Source of the DNA: Shimia sp. R9_2
Lineage (GTDB): Bacteria > Pseudomonadota > Alphaproteobacteria > Rhodobacterales > Rhodobacteraceae
Length of the DNA stretch: 64,000 bases
Direction: 5' to 3'
NCBI RefSeq assembly: GCF_017743735.1
Contig: NZ_JAGHRO010000009.1
Coordinates: forward strand, 62,001 to 126,000
The notes under the pieces are model-generated. The model saw nothing but the letters and a program-made list of their open reading frames with translations. It searched no databases and was not told the origin of the DNA. How positions within the stretch are numbered: position 1 is the stretch's first letter; every line of letters starts with the position of its first letter. Shown here in pieces: positions 33,479 through 42,504 of this stretch. A program made the position numbers and the translations under genes.

Positions 33479-35068
33479 TTACAGGCTGCCTGCGCGTGCG
33501 TCGGCTTTGAATTTGTCTGCCATGCGGATCGACAGGGCGGCGATGGTTACGGTCGGGTTGGCGTAGCCATTGGTGGGGAACACGGATGAGCTGCTGATGA
33601 AGAGGTTGCTGATGCCATGCACCTGACAGTCGGCGTTTACCACGCCGGTGTCCGGCCCCGCTGACATGCGGGTGGTGCCGCAGTGGTGTTTGCCGCGGGC
33701 GACAAAGCTTGGCCAGTCGTAGTCCTCGCTGAGCACATCGGTCCAGACGCGACCTGCACCTGTGCGGCTGATCTCTGAGGCGAGCAGTTCTGTGGCGCGT
33801 TTGACGGTGCGCATTTCCTGATCCGTGAGCTGCCAGTTCAGCGCGATCTGGCGCTGGCCGAAGCGGTCTGTTTCTTCCACCAGATGCACGGTGCTGTCGT
33901 AATTTGGCACGCATTCAAACCCAAGCCACGGGCCAACCCATTCGCGGGTGATCAGATCGTCTCTTGTATCAAGGGCGCGCCGCCAGATGCCGTTGACCGC
34001 GCCATCCAGATCGGTCAGCACGTTCTGGATATGCGGGGCGAGGCCGTTGCCTTTGCCGCGGAGCTGTTTGGTAAGCTGGCCAATGGCCAGATCGCCGGGG
34101 GAGCGCGCGGCGGGGAACATGTGGAAAATGAAGCTTGCGATTTGTTCGCGCCGGAGCAGATCATCTGACGGCACAATGGCCGCAAACATGCCGCCCACAT
34201 CGTCAAACTCGTATGGCTCGGCATAAAGATCGATGTTGGGGGCGTTGCGGCCCGCCAGAATGCGCGCGGCCGGGCGGATGGCGGCGTGGTCTGCAAAGAA
34301 GCGGCCCACAAGGTCATTGCCGTTGCCAATGCCGGTGTTTTGCACCTTGTTTGACAGAAGCATCAGGCGCGGGATTTCGATGCCGCCCATGCAGAGGACA
34401 TAACGCTTGGCCTCGCAGCGCAGCCTTGGGCCGTCGATGCAGGCCAGATCAATGCCCGTGATCTCGGAGGCGGTGGACGTGCTGTCGATGTTGAGCGCAT
34501 TGGCGTTGAGAAACACCGTGACATTCTCAGACGCCCGGAGCGCGTCCTCGTAGGTATAGCCAAAAGCCGTTGGCGGGCTTTGGTTGATGGAGACGTTTTC
34601 CAGAAGATCCGGGTTGAGGTCAAAGAGGTCAAAGCCAAGACGGTCCGCCCAATAGGCGATGTCATAGGGGCGCTCTTCATGAAGCTCGAAATAGGGCTGC
34701 GCGCGGTCATAAAACGGGGCGACATCATCATAGGTGATGGGCCAGCCGGACCATTTCATCCAGTCGCGCACCTCAAAATCCACCGGTGCCAGACGCATGG
34801 CGTGGCCGCTCCAGTGGTTTGAAGAGCCACCAAGAAAGCGCAGGCGGGCCTCATCCAGCGGGTCATATTGAAAGCCGAGGTTCGGCCCCTTGTAGAGTTG
34901 CTGGGTTTCATCCTCATAATAGATGCCACCGCTTTCAATCAGGGCAACTTTTAGAGGGGAGCCAGAGAGTTCCAGTGCAAGGGTGATGCCCGCAGGGCCA
35001 CCGCCGACGATGCAGATGTCGGCGTCGATAACCTCGCCGTCAGGTAAGCTGCGAGCGTCAATAATCAT
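33479..35068 (-). CDS. GMC-family FAD oxidoreductase
   Basis: 529-residue flavoenzyme. The FAD-binding Rossmann motif is ADICIVGGGPAGITLALEL, then GGSSNHWSGHAMRL, which in this group contacts the isoalloxazine, and near the C-terminus KHHCGTTRM plus FPTNGYANPTVTIAAL, which hold the catalytic His and Asn. It probably oxidises an alcohol or sugar hydroxyl. It has no signal peptide and is followed at once by a Tat-leader protein. Its position at the edge of the polysaccharide gene region suggests it modifies a sugar. Substrate not known. Confidence 0.9.
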   Translation of the reverse strand: MIIDARSLPDGEVIDADICIVGGGPAGITLALELSGSPLKVALIESGGIYYEDETQQLYKGPNLGFQYDPLDEARLRFLGGSSNHWSGHAMRLAPVDFEVRDWMKWSGWPITYDDVAPFYDRAQPYFELHEERPYDIAYWADRLGFDLFDLNPDLLENVSINQSPPTAFGYTYEDALRASENVTVFLNANALNIDSTSTASEITGIDLACIDGPRLRCEAKRYVLCMGGIEIPRLMLLSNKVQNTGIGNGNDLVGRFFADHAAIRPAARILAGRNAPNIDLYAEPYEFDDVGGMFAAIVPSDDLLRREQIASFIFHMFPAARSPGDLAIGQLTKQLRGKGNGLAPHIQNVLTDLDGAVNGIWRRALDTRDDLITREWVGPWLGFECVPNYDSTVHLVEETDRFGQRQIALNWQLTDQEMRTVKRATELLASEISRTGAGRVWTDVLSEDYDWPSFVARGKHHCGTTRMSAGPDTGVVNADCQVHGISNLFISSSSVFPTNGYANPTVTIAALSIRMADKFKADARAGSL

Positions 35069-35099
35069 CTCGTCTTCACAATATGCTATGTCAAAATTT

Positions 35100-35144
35100 G
35101 AGGGCGAGGCCCTCCTTAAAATCTAAGGCCACGTTAGGTCGTGG
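35100..35144. other. Two small hairpins upstream of the GMC gene
   Basis: GAGGGC-GAG-GCCCTC at 35100-35114 and CCACG-N6-CGTGG at 35129-35144. They lie in the 210-base gap between the GMC start and the acyltransferase stop (same strand) and may end the acyltransferase transcript. Weak evidence. Confidence 0.35.
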
Positions 35145-35278
35145 TGGCGGTTTGTGGCAAGCTGTTTGCGCGAGAAAGCGCGCGGGGGCGTGGTTTTGAT
35201 ACATCGGTGCGGCTCAAACACCCAAACGGGATGCACGGATTTGGAAAAGGGCCGTCCGGCGTAGAGCGGCAGCGCTGA

Positions 35279-36031
35279 TCAGCTGCGGAGGCGGATAACA
35301 CGGGCGGGAACGCCTGCGACAATGGCGTTGTCGTCCACATCGCTGGTGACCACCGAACCTGCCGCTATCACCGCGCCGTTGCCGATGCGGACCCCGTCCA
35401 GAATAGAGACATGCGCGCCGACCCAGACGTCATTTCCAAGCACCACAGGGCCTTTGGTTTCCAGACCTTGTGTCACCATGGGGCCTTCGCCAAGGGCCAT
35501 TTTGTAGCGCCCGCCGCCGAAGTAGCATTGGCCTGCGATGATGCAGTGATCGCCAATTTCAATGCCCGATACACCGCTGAGATTGCACTGGCTGCCGATG
35601 GAGCAATCCGCGCCAATGCGCAGGTGGTTGTTTTTCACGAGCAGCACGGTGTCGCGCGCAATCAGGGTGCGCGGGCCAATGGAAAAATCATCGGCAGAAG
35701 CCGCGCCGCGCGCGTCTAGCGCGCAGCCGTCATCAATGGTCACGCTCTCGCCCAGCGACATGCGGGTGGGGCAACGCAAAGATATATTGCGGCCAAAATT
35801 GACGCCTTTTCCGGTTTTGGCAAATAGGCCGGGGAATAGGTGTTTTCTGAGAAAGAAGCCCAAAGCGCCGCGCGTGCCAGCCGCAAACATCATGGCAAAT
35901 TCATACCGCAGAAAGGCGCTGAAACTGGAATTGCCGACAAAGAATTTCTGATATTTTTGCAGGGCAGAGCTGTCGTCGTTTAACGCATCAACGACGCGGT
36001 CTTTTTTAAGAGTGTCGCGCTCACTTTCCAC
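35279..36031 (-). CDS. Hexapeptide-repeat acyltransferase
   Basis: 250-residue left-handed beta-helix protein. About eight hexapeptide turns run from GVNFGRNISLRCPTRMSLG to IGDHCIIAGQCYFGGG and VWVGAHVSILDGVRIGNGAVIAAG, ending with the typical GVPARVIRLRS. Such enzymes O-acetylate sugars or lipids from acetyl-CoA; the sequence is like maltose/galactoside acetyltransferases. The GTG start at 36031 follows AGGGGAC by 5 bases. In this setting it probably decorates the surface polysaccharide. Confidence 0.88.
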   Translation of the reverse strand: MESERDTLKKDRVVDALNDDSSALQKYQKFFVGNSSFSAFLRYEFAMMFAAGTRGALGFFLRKHLFPGLFAKTGKGVNFGRNISLRCPTRMSLGESVTIDDGCALDARGAASADDFSIGPRTLIARDTVLLVKNNHLRIGADCSIGSQCNLSGVSGIEIGDHCIIAGQCYFGGGRYKMALGEGPMVTQGLETKGPVVLGNDVWVGAHVSILDGVRIGNGAVIAAGSVVTSDVDDNAIVAGVPARVIRLRS

Positions 36032-36255
36032 CAGCGTCCCCTATAAACAACCCAAGCCTGAATTGCGTAGCACCAAAAAAGCGCGCCTCGCAAGATGCCT
36101 GCGCAGAGTGTTGTGATGTGGTCACGCAGGTGATGCCTCAATTCCTCAGCGCGGCAATTGGCAGCATGACAAACGGTGGGAAATTGCGTCTTATCAAAGG
36201 CGGTTATTTGATTAAGTGGCCGTTTTTAATAGATTCGTGCACCATTGGTGACTTT

Positions 36256-37827
36256 ATGAAACGTGATTTGTCAGAGCTGTCGACGCGGCAGTTTGATCTG
36301 GTTGTTGTGGGCGGCGGTGTGCTGGGGGCCAGTGTGGCGCGGGATGCGGCGTTGCGAGGGTTGAGCGTGGCGCTGGTGGAGCAGGCCGATTTTTGCAGTG
36401 CCACAAGCCACAACTCCCTGAAGACCATTCACGGCGGCATCCGCTATCTTCAGCATCTCAATTTCAAGCGGGCGATTGAATCGATCCGTGAGCAGCAGAT
36501 TTTTCTGCAGACTGCGCCGCATCTGGTGCAGCCGATGCGGTTTTTGATGCCGGCTTACGGGTTTGGCATGCGGGGGCCTGCCGCGCTTGGCATTGGGGTG
36601 GCGCTTTATGAGTTCCTCAATGCCTGTGTGGCCCTACGCGACGGTCGCAGGCTCAAGGCCCCCAAGGGGCGCGTTATGGGAGCGAAGCGCTATCGTGAGA
36701 TGGTGCCGGGCATGGAGGATCAGCCCCTGAGCGGCGGGGCGATGTGGATGGATGCGCAGGTCTCGCTGGCGGATAAGGCGGTGCTGCAGATGTTGCAGCA
36801 GGCGGCGGAGTATGGGGCTTCGGTGGCCAATTATGTGACCGCAGATGCGCCGCTGTTTCGGGAGGATGATCCGCAGGTGATCGCTGGCGTCAAAGCGCGG
36901 GACATACGCAGCGGGACGTGTTTTGACATTCAGGCACGCGCAGTTGTCAACGCAACCGGTCCCTGGGCGGCGAGCTGGATCAACGGTGCGGGGGAGCCCC
37001 AGCTGACTATGCAGCTTGGGCTGGTCAAGAGCATGAATTTGGTGACCCGCAAGCCGGCGCTGCCCCATGGGGTGGCAGTGCGCAGCAACCGCGCCTCTGA
37101 CTCCAAGGTCGACAGTGCCAACCGCATGTTTTTTGTGGTGCCCTGGCAGGGCAAAACCATGATCGGCACCACCCATGTGGCGCATGAGGGGGCAGAGGTG
37201 GATGACCGGGTTGGGCCGGGTGATGTGGCTGATTTTGTTGAGGAGTTTAATGAGGTCTACCCGGAGCTGGGGCTGACTCCTGAGGATGTGCTTTACAGCT
37301 ACGCGGGGCTGGCGCCTGCGATGCAGGAAGAGGGCGCAGAGGCGGTGCCGCTGCATGAGAGCGAGATCATCGATCATGGTGTTGTGGACGGGATTGTCGG
37401 GCTGTTCAGCATTGTCAGCGTGAAATGGACCACCGCGCGGCTGGTGGCGGAGCAGACGGTTGATCAGCTGTTGGGCGCACAGGCAAAAGCGCGGCCCTGC
37501 CAGACGCGCAGCGTGGGCTTGCCGGATTATGAAAGCATGCCGCATGAGATTGCAGGGATGACGGAGGCGCAGCTGCGCGCCTTTGTGCGCCAGCATGTGG
37601 ACGGGACGCAGGCCTTCCGGCTGAGTGATGTGCTGCTCAGGCGCACAAATGATCTGGTGCTGGGCGCGATGAGCGCGCAGCAATTTGAGGTGGTTGTCAG
37701 CGAAATGGCGGCGCTTTTGGGTTGGAGCGAAGAGATGCGGAGCGAGGAGATTTCGCTGGTTTTGGAACGGCTCTCCAATGCGGCGCAGAAAGCGGATCTT
37801 TCTGCGCAAATGGATCTGATTTCCTGA
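36256..37827 (+). CDS. glpD: FAD-dependent glycerol-3-phosphate dehydrogenase-like oxidoreductase
   Basis: 523-residue flavoprotein of the GlpD/GlpA family. FAD site FDLVVVGGGVLGASVARDAA, then FCSATSHNSLKTIHGGIRYLQ (the conserved SS-x-x-H-GG-R-Y-L type region) and the WTTARLVAEQTVDQLL end of the FAD domain, with a C-terminal helical cap (370-520). It would oxidise glycerol-3-phosphate and pass electrons to quinone. It lies in the polysaccharide region, not with glycerol transport genes, so the true substrate may differ. The ATG at 36256 fits the start of the conserved domain. An upstream extension of 46 residues is not GlpD-like. Confidence 0.82.
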   Translation: MKRDLSELSTRQFDLVVVGGGVLGASVARDAALRGLSVALVEQADFCSATSHNSLKTIHGGIRYLQHLNFKRAIESIREQQIFLQTAPHLVQPMRFLMPAYGFGMRGPAALGIGVALYEFLNACVALRDGRRLKAPKGRVMGAKRYREMVPGMEDQPLSGGAMWMDAQVSLADKAVLQMLQQAAEYGASVANYVTADAPLFREDDPQVIAGVKARDIRSGTCFDIQARAVVNATGPWAASWINGAGEPQLTMQLGLVKSMNLVTRKPALPHGVAVRSNRASDSKVDSANRMFFVVPWQGKTMIGTTHVAHEGAEVDDRVGPGDVADFVEEFNEVYPELGLTPEDVLYSYAGLAPAMQEEGAEAVPLHESEIIDHGVVDGIVGLFSIVSVKWTTARLVAEQTVDQLLGAQAKARPCQTRSVGLPDYESMPHEIAGMTEAQLRAFVRQHVDGTQAFRLSDVLLRRTNDLVLGAMSAQQFEVVVSEMAALLGWSEEMRSEEISLVLERLSNAAQKADLSAQMDLIS

Positions 37828-38498
37828 TGTTCGATCCAATGGTGTGCGTTTCAATATTCCTGTGAATGGGGCTGCTGATATGCGGCAATCATACCGCGTT
37901 TTTTGGCAAGTCGCGGATCAGAATTACTGTTGTCAGGATAAAGCTAGGCCGATCACAAGGCTTGGGCTAAATATTAGAGTATTGATTCTCTAATTTATGA
38001 GGCCCACCCATGGGTGTTGACGGTACTTTTTCTCGGCCTGTCAAAAACTTGATTGCCAGCAGCCTAAATTTTTTGTCGAAATCGGCCGCAGGGCGGCCCA
38101 AGTAGGACGCTGTCGCTGATTGTGGAATTGAGCCACAAATCGATAGCGCGCTTTTTGATGCGATGCCGCAAAAAAATCGAATAATTCGGCTGTGATGTGC
38201 GTGCGGATGGCCGCATAGGAACGCCTAAAAACGGGGACATGAATACACGCGTATTATTGGTCAGTGCTTCGAACCATTTTGGGTGAGGGCTGGTGCGTAT
38301 TTCTGTGCCAACTTTCTGTGGATGGCGGGCCATTTGCCGCTCTGCGGCGTTTTTAAATGACTGGATATTGCGCAAATCGATATTTTGGCAACTCTGAGAG
38401 CCAAGTTACGCTTTCTTGAACAGCTATCGCTTGGTTTAGAATAGAGCTTGGGGTTTCCTACTTTTAGATTTTAGACTTTTTTGGTTTTGGATTAAATT
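37828..38498. other. 671-base intergenic region, no gene seen
   Basis: The gap between glpD and the DPA-type gene cluster holds no frame that looks coding. Near its start GCGG/CCGC followed by six T (37882-37904) may end glpD; a small inverted repeat ATTAGAG/CTCTAAT lies at 37973-37994. The last 100 bases before 38499 are T-rich and promoter-like. A 103-codon minus-strand frame (38064-38375) resembles nothing I know. Confidence 0.5.
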
Positions 38499-39989
38499 AT
38501 GACGACGATAGGAGCACAGCGCGGATCTGCGGACGCTCTTGAATTTGACATGTCTGATACTGTGGACATACCGTTGGTCGTTGATTTGGACGGCACGCTG
38601 ACCAAATCAGATACGATGCACGAAGCGCTTTTGCTGTTGATTGCAAAGCAGCCTGCAAAATTGCCTCAGATTGTCTCTTGGCTGTTTGCGGGGAAAGCGC
38701 AGTTCAAAGACAAGCTGGCCGCCGAAATGGTGGTTGATGCCGACAGCGTGCCGCTGCGTGAGGATGTGTTGGCGCAGATTTCTGCGGCCAAAGAGAGTGG
38801 GCGGCAGGTGCTGCTGGTGTCGGCCTCAAACCACAGACAGGTGAGTCTGATCGGGGATCAGCTGGAGCTGTTTGACGAGGCGATTGGCTCGGATGCGCAG
38901 CGCAATCTTGCAGGCAGCGCCAAGGCGCAATGGCTTGTGGATCGGTTTGGCGAGCGGGGCTTTGATTATATCGGGGATTCCAGCGCCGACCTTGAGGTTT
39001 GGCCCAAGGCGCGCAAGGCAATCACCATCGGGGCCAAGCCGGCGGTGCGTGCGCGTGTGGATGCGATGGATGTCGAGGTCACCCATTTGGACAGGAATAG
39101 TGATGAAAGCGCGACGCGCAAAGCGCGCCATTACCTCAAAGCGATGCGGCCGCATCAGTGGCTGAAGAACCTTTTGGTGTTTGTACCTGCGCTGGCCGCG
39201 CATGAGATGTCGATGCTGCTGCCGTCGTTTTTTGCCTTTTGTGCCTTTAGTCTCGCGGCCTCCAGCATCTATTTGATCAATGATATGCTCGACTTGCACG
39301 TGGACCGGCAACACCCGCGCAAATGCAAACGCCCGTTTGCGGCGGGTACCATTCCGGTCGCCCATGGGGTTGTGCATTCGGCGGGGCTGTTTCTGACGGC
39401 GATGGTGATTGCGGCCTTCCTGCCATCGGCCTTTGCATTGGTTCTGGTAGGCTATGTGGCGCTGACCTTTGCCTATTCTCTGGTGCTCAAGCGCAAGCTG
39501 ATGATTGATATCTGGACCCTTGGTGCGCTTTACACGATCCGGATCGTGGCCGGTGGCGCGGCCAGTGGCATCCCGCTGTCTGAGTGGCTTCTGGCGTTCT
39601 CGATGTTTGTCTTCCTTGCGCTGGCTGCGGTGAAGCGGATTTCCGAGCTCAAGGATCTGGAAGCGCGGGATTTGGACAGCACCGATGGGCGCGGATACAG
39701 CGTGGGCGATTTGCCTGTGGTGCTGGGGGCGATGTTGGCTTCCGGCTATTGTTCGGTGGTGATCCTGGCGCTTTATGTCTCCAACTCCAATGTGGCGAGC
39801 CTATACTCGGAACCAAAGCTTCTTTGGTTGGTGTGCATGATGCTGCTTTATTGGATCAATCGCGTGGCCATCATCTCCTATCGCGGAGAGATGGATGACG
39901 ATCCCATTGTTTTTGCTCTCAAAGATAAGGTGAGCCTGATTGTCTTTGCCGCCTGCGGCGCGGTGTTTCTGGCGAGTGCGCAGCTATGA
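38499..39989 (+). CDS. HAD phosphatase-UbiA prenyltransferase fusion (DPPR synthase-like)
   Basis: 496-residue two-domain membrane enzyme. Residues about 24-195 are a HAD hydrolase: nucleophile motif VVDLDGTLT (Asp29, Asp31), VLLVSASNHR as motif II and FDYIGDSSADLEVW as motif IV. Residues about 205-496 form a UbiA prenyltransferase: LKAMRPHQWLKNLLVFVP, the metal motif NDMLDLHVD (261-269) and KRISELKDLEARD. This UbiA subgroup includes decaprenyl-phosphate phosphoribosyltransferase, which joins PRPP to decaprenyl phosphate. The HAD half could then remove the 5-phosphate. It overlaps gtrA by 4 bases. The ATG at 38499 lacks a good ribosome site, so the true start could be ATG 38550. Confidence 0.87.
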   Translation: MTTIGAQRGSADALEFDMSDTVDIPLVVDLDGTLTKSDTMHEALLLLIAKQPAKLPQIVSWLFAGKAQFKDKLAAEMVVDADSVPLREDVLAQISAAKESGRQVLLVSASNHRQVSLIGDQLELFDEAIGSDAQRNLAGSAKAQWLVDRFGERGFDYIGDSSADLEVWPKARKAITIGAKPAVRARVDAMDVEVTHLDRNSDESATRKARHYLKAMRPHQWLKNLLVFVPALAAHEMSMLLPSFFAFCAFSLAASSIYLINDMLDLHVDRQHPRKCKRPFAAGTIPVAHGVVHSAGLFLTAMVIAAFLPSAFALVLVGYVALTFAYSLVLKRKLMIDIWTLGALYTIRIVAGGAASGIPLSEWLLAFSMFVFLALAAVKRISELKDLEARDLDSTDGRGYSVGDLPVVLGAMLASGYCSVVILALYVSNSNVASLYSEPKLLWLVCMMLLYWINRVAIISYRGEMDDDPIVFALKDKVSLIVFAACGAVFLASAQL

Positions 39990-40405
39990 CACTGACGCAA
40001 CTTGTCACCCGCTACAGCGCGTTTGCGGTGGTGGCGACCATCGCGAACCTGCTGACGCAGCGCTTGTCCCTGGCGCTATATGAAGGCAGTTTTGGGGTTC
40101 CGCTGGCGATTTTTGTCGGCACGGTTGTGGGGCTGGTGGTGAAGTTTCACCTCGACAAGCGCTGGATCTTTTTTGATGTCTCCAAGGAGGCGCAGAGCCG
40201 GAAATTTGGCCTCTACACCCTGATGGGGGTGATCACGACGGTGATTTTCTGGGGCTCGGAGTATGGGTTCTGGCTGGTCTGGCAGACCGATTTGATGCGC
40301 GAAGTGGGCGCTGTGCTGGGTTTGAGCATCGGCTATTTCTGCAAGTATCATCTGGACAAGCGGTTTGTGTTTACCCCTGCGGCTGGCGTTGGGGGGCATG
40401 CATGA
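39986..40405 (+). CDS. GtrA-family membrane protein
   Basis: 139-residue protein with four membrane helices in the GtrA pattern: RYSAFAVVATIANLLTQRL, GTVVGLVVKFHLDKRWIF, YTLMGVITTVIFWG and a last YFCKYHLDKRFVF. The repeated FHLDKR/YHLDKR after helices 2 and 4 is a GtrA feature. GtrA proteins are proposed to flip or anchor polyprenyl-phosphate sugars. It is flanked by 4-base overlaps with both neighbours. In mycobacteria a GtrA protein lies in the same place, directly before dprE1. Confidence 0.9.
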   Translation: MTLTQLVTRYSAFAVVATIANLLTQRLSLALYEGSFGVPLAIFVGTVVGLVVKFHLDKRWIFFDVSKEAQSRKFGLYTLMGVITTVIFWGSEYGFWLVWQTDLMREVGAVLGLSIGYFCKYHLDKRFVFTPAAGVGGHA

Positions 40406-41748
40406 TCAAGACGCAGACGCTCTCAGGCTGGGGACGCTGGCCGCAGCGCAAGTGCGCGACGGCGCCGCTTGATCCGGCAGGGTTTGACGCGCTGCCAGTG
40501 GCTGCGGGCAAGGGCATGATCGCGCGCGGCTTTGGCCGCTCTTATGGCGATATTGCCATGAACCCGGACCTCACATTGCTGGGCACAGCGCGCAATCGGA
40601 TCCTGTCTTTTGATGAAGACACCGGCACGCTTGTGGCCGAAGCGGGCTTGAGCCTCACCGAAATTCTGGACGTGTTTGTACCGCGCGGCTGGTTTCCTGC
40701 GGTGACGCCGGGGACAAAATTTGTCTCGCTGGCGGGGCTGATCGCGGTGGATGCGCACGGCAAGAACCACCACAAGGTGGGCAGCTTTGGCGATCACGTT
40801 CTGTGGTTTGATCTTTATTGCGCGGACGGGCAGATCCGACGCTGTTCGCCTGAGGAGAACACCGCGCTGTTTCATGCCACGATTGGCGGCAATGGCTTGA
40901 CGGGGCATATCCTGACGGTGTGCACCAAGCTGCTGTCGATCCCTTCGGGTTGGGTGCGGCAGACCACCCATGTGGCGGAAAACCTCGCTGACGCGATTGA
41001 GATTTTTGAGACCCACAACGATGTGACCTATTCTGTGGCCTGGATCGACTGTTTGGCCAAAGGTGCGCATCGCGGGCGCTCGCTGGTGTTTCTGGGAGAG
41101 CATGCCGCGCCTGAGGAATTGGCTGCGGCCCAGCGGGATCTGCCATTTGATATTCCCTTGCGCAAGAAGCAACGGATGCCGATGGATGCGCCCTCCTGGG
41201 CGCTGAACACCTACACCATTCGTGCCTTCAACCGGCTCTATCACAAGAAGAATTCTCAAAATCTCGCACCGCAGCTCGTTGACTATGACCGGTATTTCTA
41301 TCCGCTGGATGCGATCCTTGAGTGGAACCGGCTTTATGGGCGCGGCGGGTTTGCGCAGTATCAATGTGCGCTGCCGCTGGCGGAGTCTGAGGCCGGGCTG
41401 ACCAAGCTGTTGACCGCGATTTCCGATGCGGGGCTTGGCTCTTTCCTTGCAGTGCTGAAACGCTTTGGCCCCGGCGCGCCGCAGCGGCCTCTGTCGTTTC
41501 CGATGGAAGGCTACACGCTGGCGCTTGATTTCCAGCTGTCGCCGCGCGCGCTGACCCTGATGACCGCGCTTGATGAGATTACAACGGACCATGGCGGGCG
41601 TCTTTACATGGCGAAGGACAGCCGCATGAGCCAGCCGATGCTTGAGGCAGGATATGCCGAGGGCTTGCCTGCGTTTCGTGACCTGCGCGCCCAATCCGGT
41701 GCGCGCGGGCTATTTCAATCTATGCAATCCCAGAGGCTGAACCTGTGA
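40402..41748 (+). CDS. dprE1: DprE1-like FAD oxidase (decaprenyl-phosphoryl-ribose 2'-epimerase subunit)
   Basis: 448-residue flavoenzyme of the VAO/ALO family. It carries the FAD region ARGFGRSYGDIAM, TPGTKFVSLAGLIAVDAHGKNHH (conserved in DprE1), FAQYQCALP with the substrate Gln pair, and LYMAKDSR with the catalytic Lys405. DprE1 oxidises decaprenyl-phosphoryl-beta-D-ribose at C2 to the keto form. Where Mycobacterium tuberculosis DprE1 has Cys387 (target of benzothiazinones) this protein has Ala375 (GYTLALDF). It overlaps gtrA and the DprE2-like gene by 4 bases each, so the four genes are translationally coupled. The lipid substrate here is inferred. Confidence 0.9.
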   Translation: MIKTQTLSGWGRWPQRKCATAPLDPAGFDALPVAAGKGMIARGFGRSYGDIAMNPDLTLLGTARNRILSFDEDTGTLVAEAGLSLTEILDVFVPRGWFPAVTPGTKFVSLAGLIAVDAHGKNHHKVGSFGDHVLWFDLYCADGQIRRCSPEENTALFHATIGGNGLTGHILTVCTKLLSIPSGWVRQTTHVAENLADAIEIFETHNDVTYSVAWIDCLAKGAHRGRSLVFLGEHAAPEELAAAQRDLPFDIPLRKKQRMPMDAPSWALNTYTIRAFNRLYHKKNSQNLAPQLVDYDRYFYPLDAILEWNRLYGRGGFAQYQCALPLAESEAGLTKLLTAISDAGLGSFLAVLKRFGPGAPQRPLSFPMEGYTLALDFQLSPRALTLMTALDEITTDHGGRLYMAKDSRMSQPMLEAGYAEGLPAFRDLRAQSGARGLFQSMQSQRLNL

Positions 41749-42488
41749 CACCTGCCGACACTCCCGCATTGATCCTTGGTGCCCGGTCCGGCATCGCCCG
41801 TGGCATTGCCGTCGCGCTGGCCAAGCGTGGGCATCCCATTATGCTGGCCGCGCGCAATGCGCAGCGGCTGGAGGCGGATGTCTCCGATATCTCTATCCGG
41901 CACAGCGTGGAGGTGTCCGCGCATGATTTTGATGTGCTGGATGTGGCGGGGCATCAGAGCTTTCTTGAAAGCCTGCCGATGAAGCCGGGCATCGTGGTCT
42001 GCGCCATCGGTGTTCTGGGCGACCAGGAGGCGGATGCGGGGGACAGCGCGGCGACCAAGCTGATTGTTGAGAGCAATTTCCTCGCGCCATGCCTGTTTCT
42101 GGAGCGGGTGGCGACGCAGATGTCCGCTTCAGGGCGGGGCGGGCATATTGTTGGCATAGGCTCTGTTGCCGGTGATCGCGGGCGCGCCAAAAACTACGTC
42201 TATGGCTCCGCCAAGGCGGGGTTTGCGGCCTATCTTTCCGGCCTGCGGCAGAAATATGCGGCCAGCGCGCTGCATGTGATGACGGTGAAGCCGGGCTTTG
42301 TGCGCACCGCGATGACGGAGGGGATGGATCTGCCCGGACCGCTGACCACCGACGCAGAGCCGTTTGCCGAGCGCGTCGTGGCGGCGATGGAGAAGGGCAA
42401 GCTTGTCTATTACGACATGCGGTGGCGTGCGCTGATGGGCGTGATCACGCATCTGCCCGAACGTATTTTTATGAAGACCAAATTTTGA
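41745..42488 (+). CDS. dprE2: DprE2-like short-chain dehydrogenase
   Basis: 247-residue SDR with a GTG start overlapping the DprE1 stop. The cofactor motif is LILGARSGIARGIAVALAKRG (two runs), the active site is VYGSAKAGFAAY with Tyr-x-x-x-Lys, and MTVKPGFVRTAMTEGM is the family's C-terminal mark. DprE2 reduces the DprE1 product to decaprenyl-phosphoryl-arabinose using NADH. Adjacency and overlap with the DprE1-like gene make this identity much likelier than a generic SDR. The end, LPERIFMKTKF, is a basic tail as in mycobacterial DprE2. Confidence 0.88.
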   Translation: MTPADTPALILGARSGIARGIAVALAKRGHPIMLAARNAQRLEADVSDISIRHSVEVSAHDFDVLDVAGHQSFLESLPMKPGIVVCAIGVLGDQEADAGDSAATKLIVESNFLAPCLFLERVATQMSASGRGGHIVGIGSVAGDRGRAKNYVYGSAKAGFAAYLSGLRQKYAASALHVMTVKPGFVRTAMTEGMDLPGPLTTDAEPFAERVVAAMEKGKLVYYDMRWRALMGVITHLPERIFMKTKF

Positions 42489-42504
42489 AGAGATCGGACG
42501 GCAA

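Noticed and set aside
36634-37854. Long minus-strand open frame opposite glpD
   Set aside because: Arg/His/Gln-rich shadow with no domain; the plus strand carries a clear FAD enzyme.
38064-38375. 103-codon minus-strand frame in the gap before the DPA block
   Set aside because: No recognisable motifs, no ribosome site and atypical composition.
40423-41694. Long minus-strand open frame opposite the DprE1-like gene
   Set aside because: Shadow of a gene whose motifs and overlaps are unambiguous.
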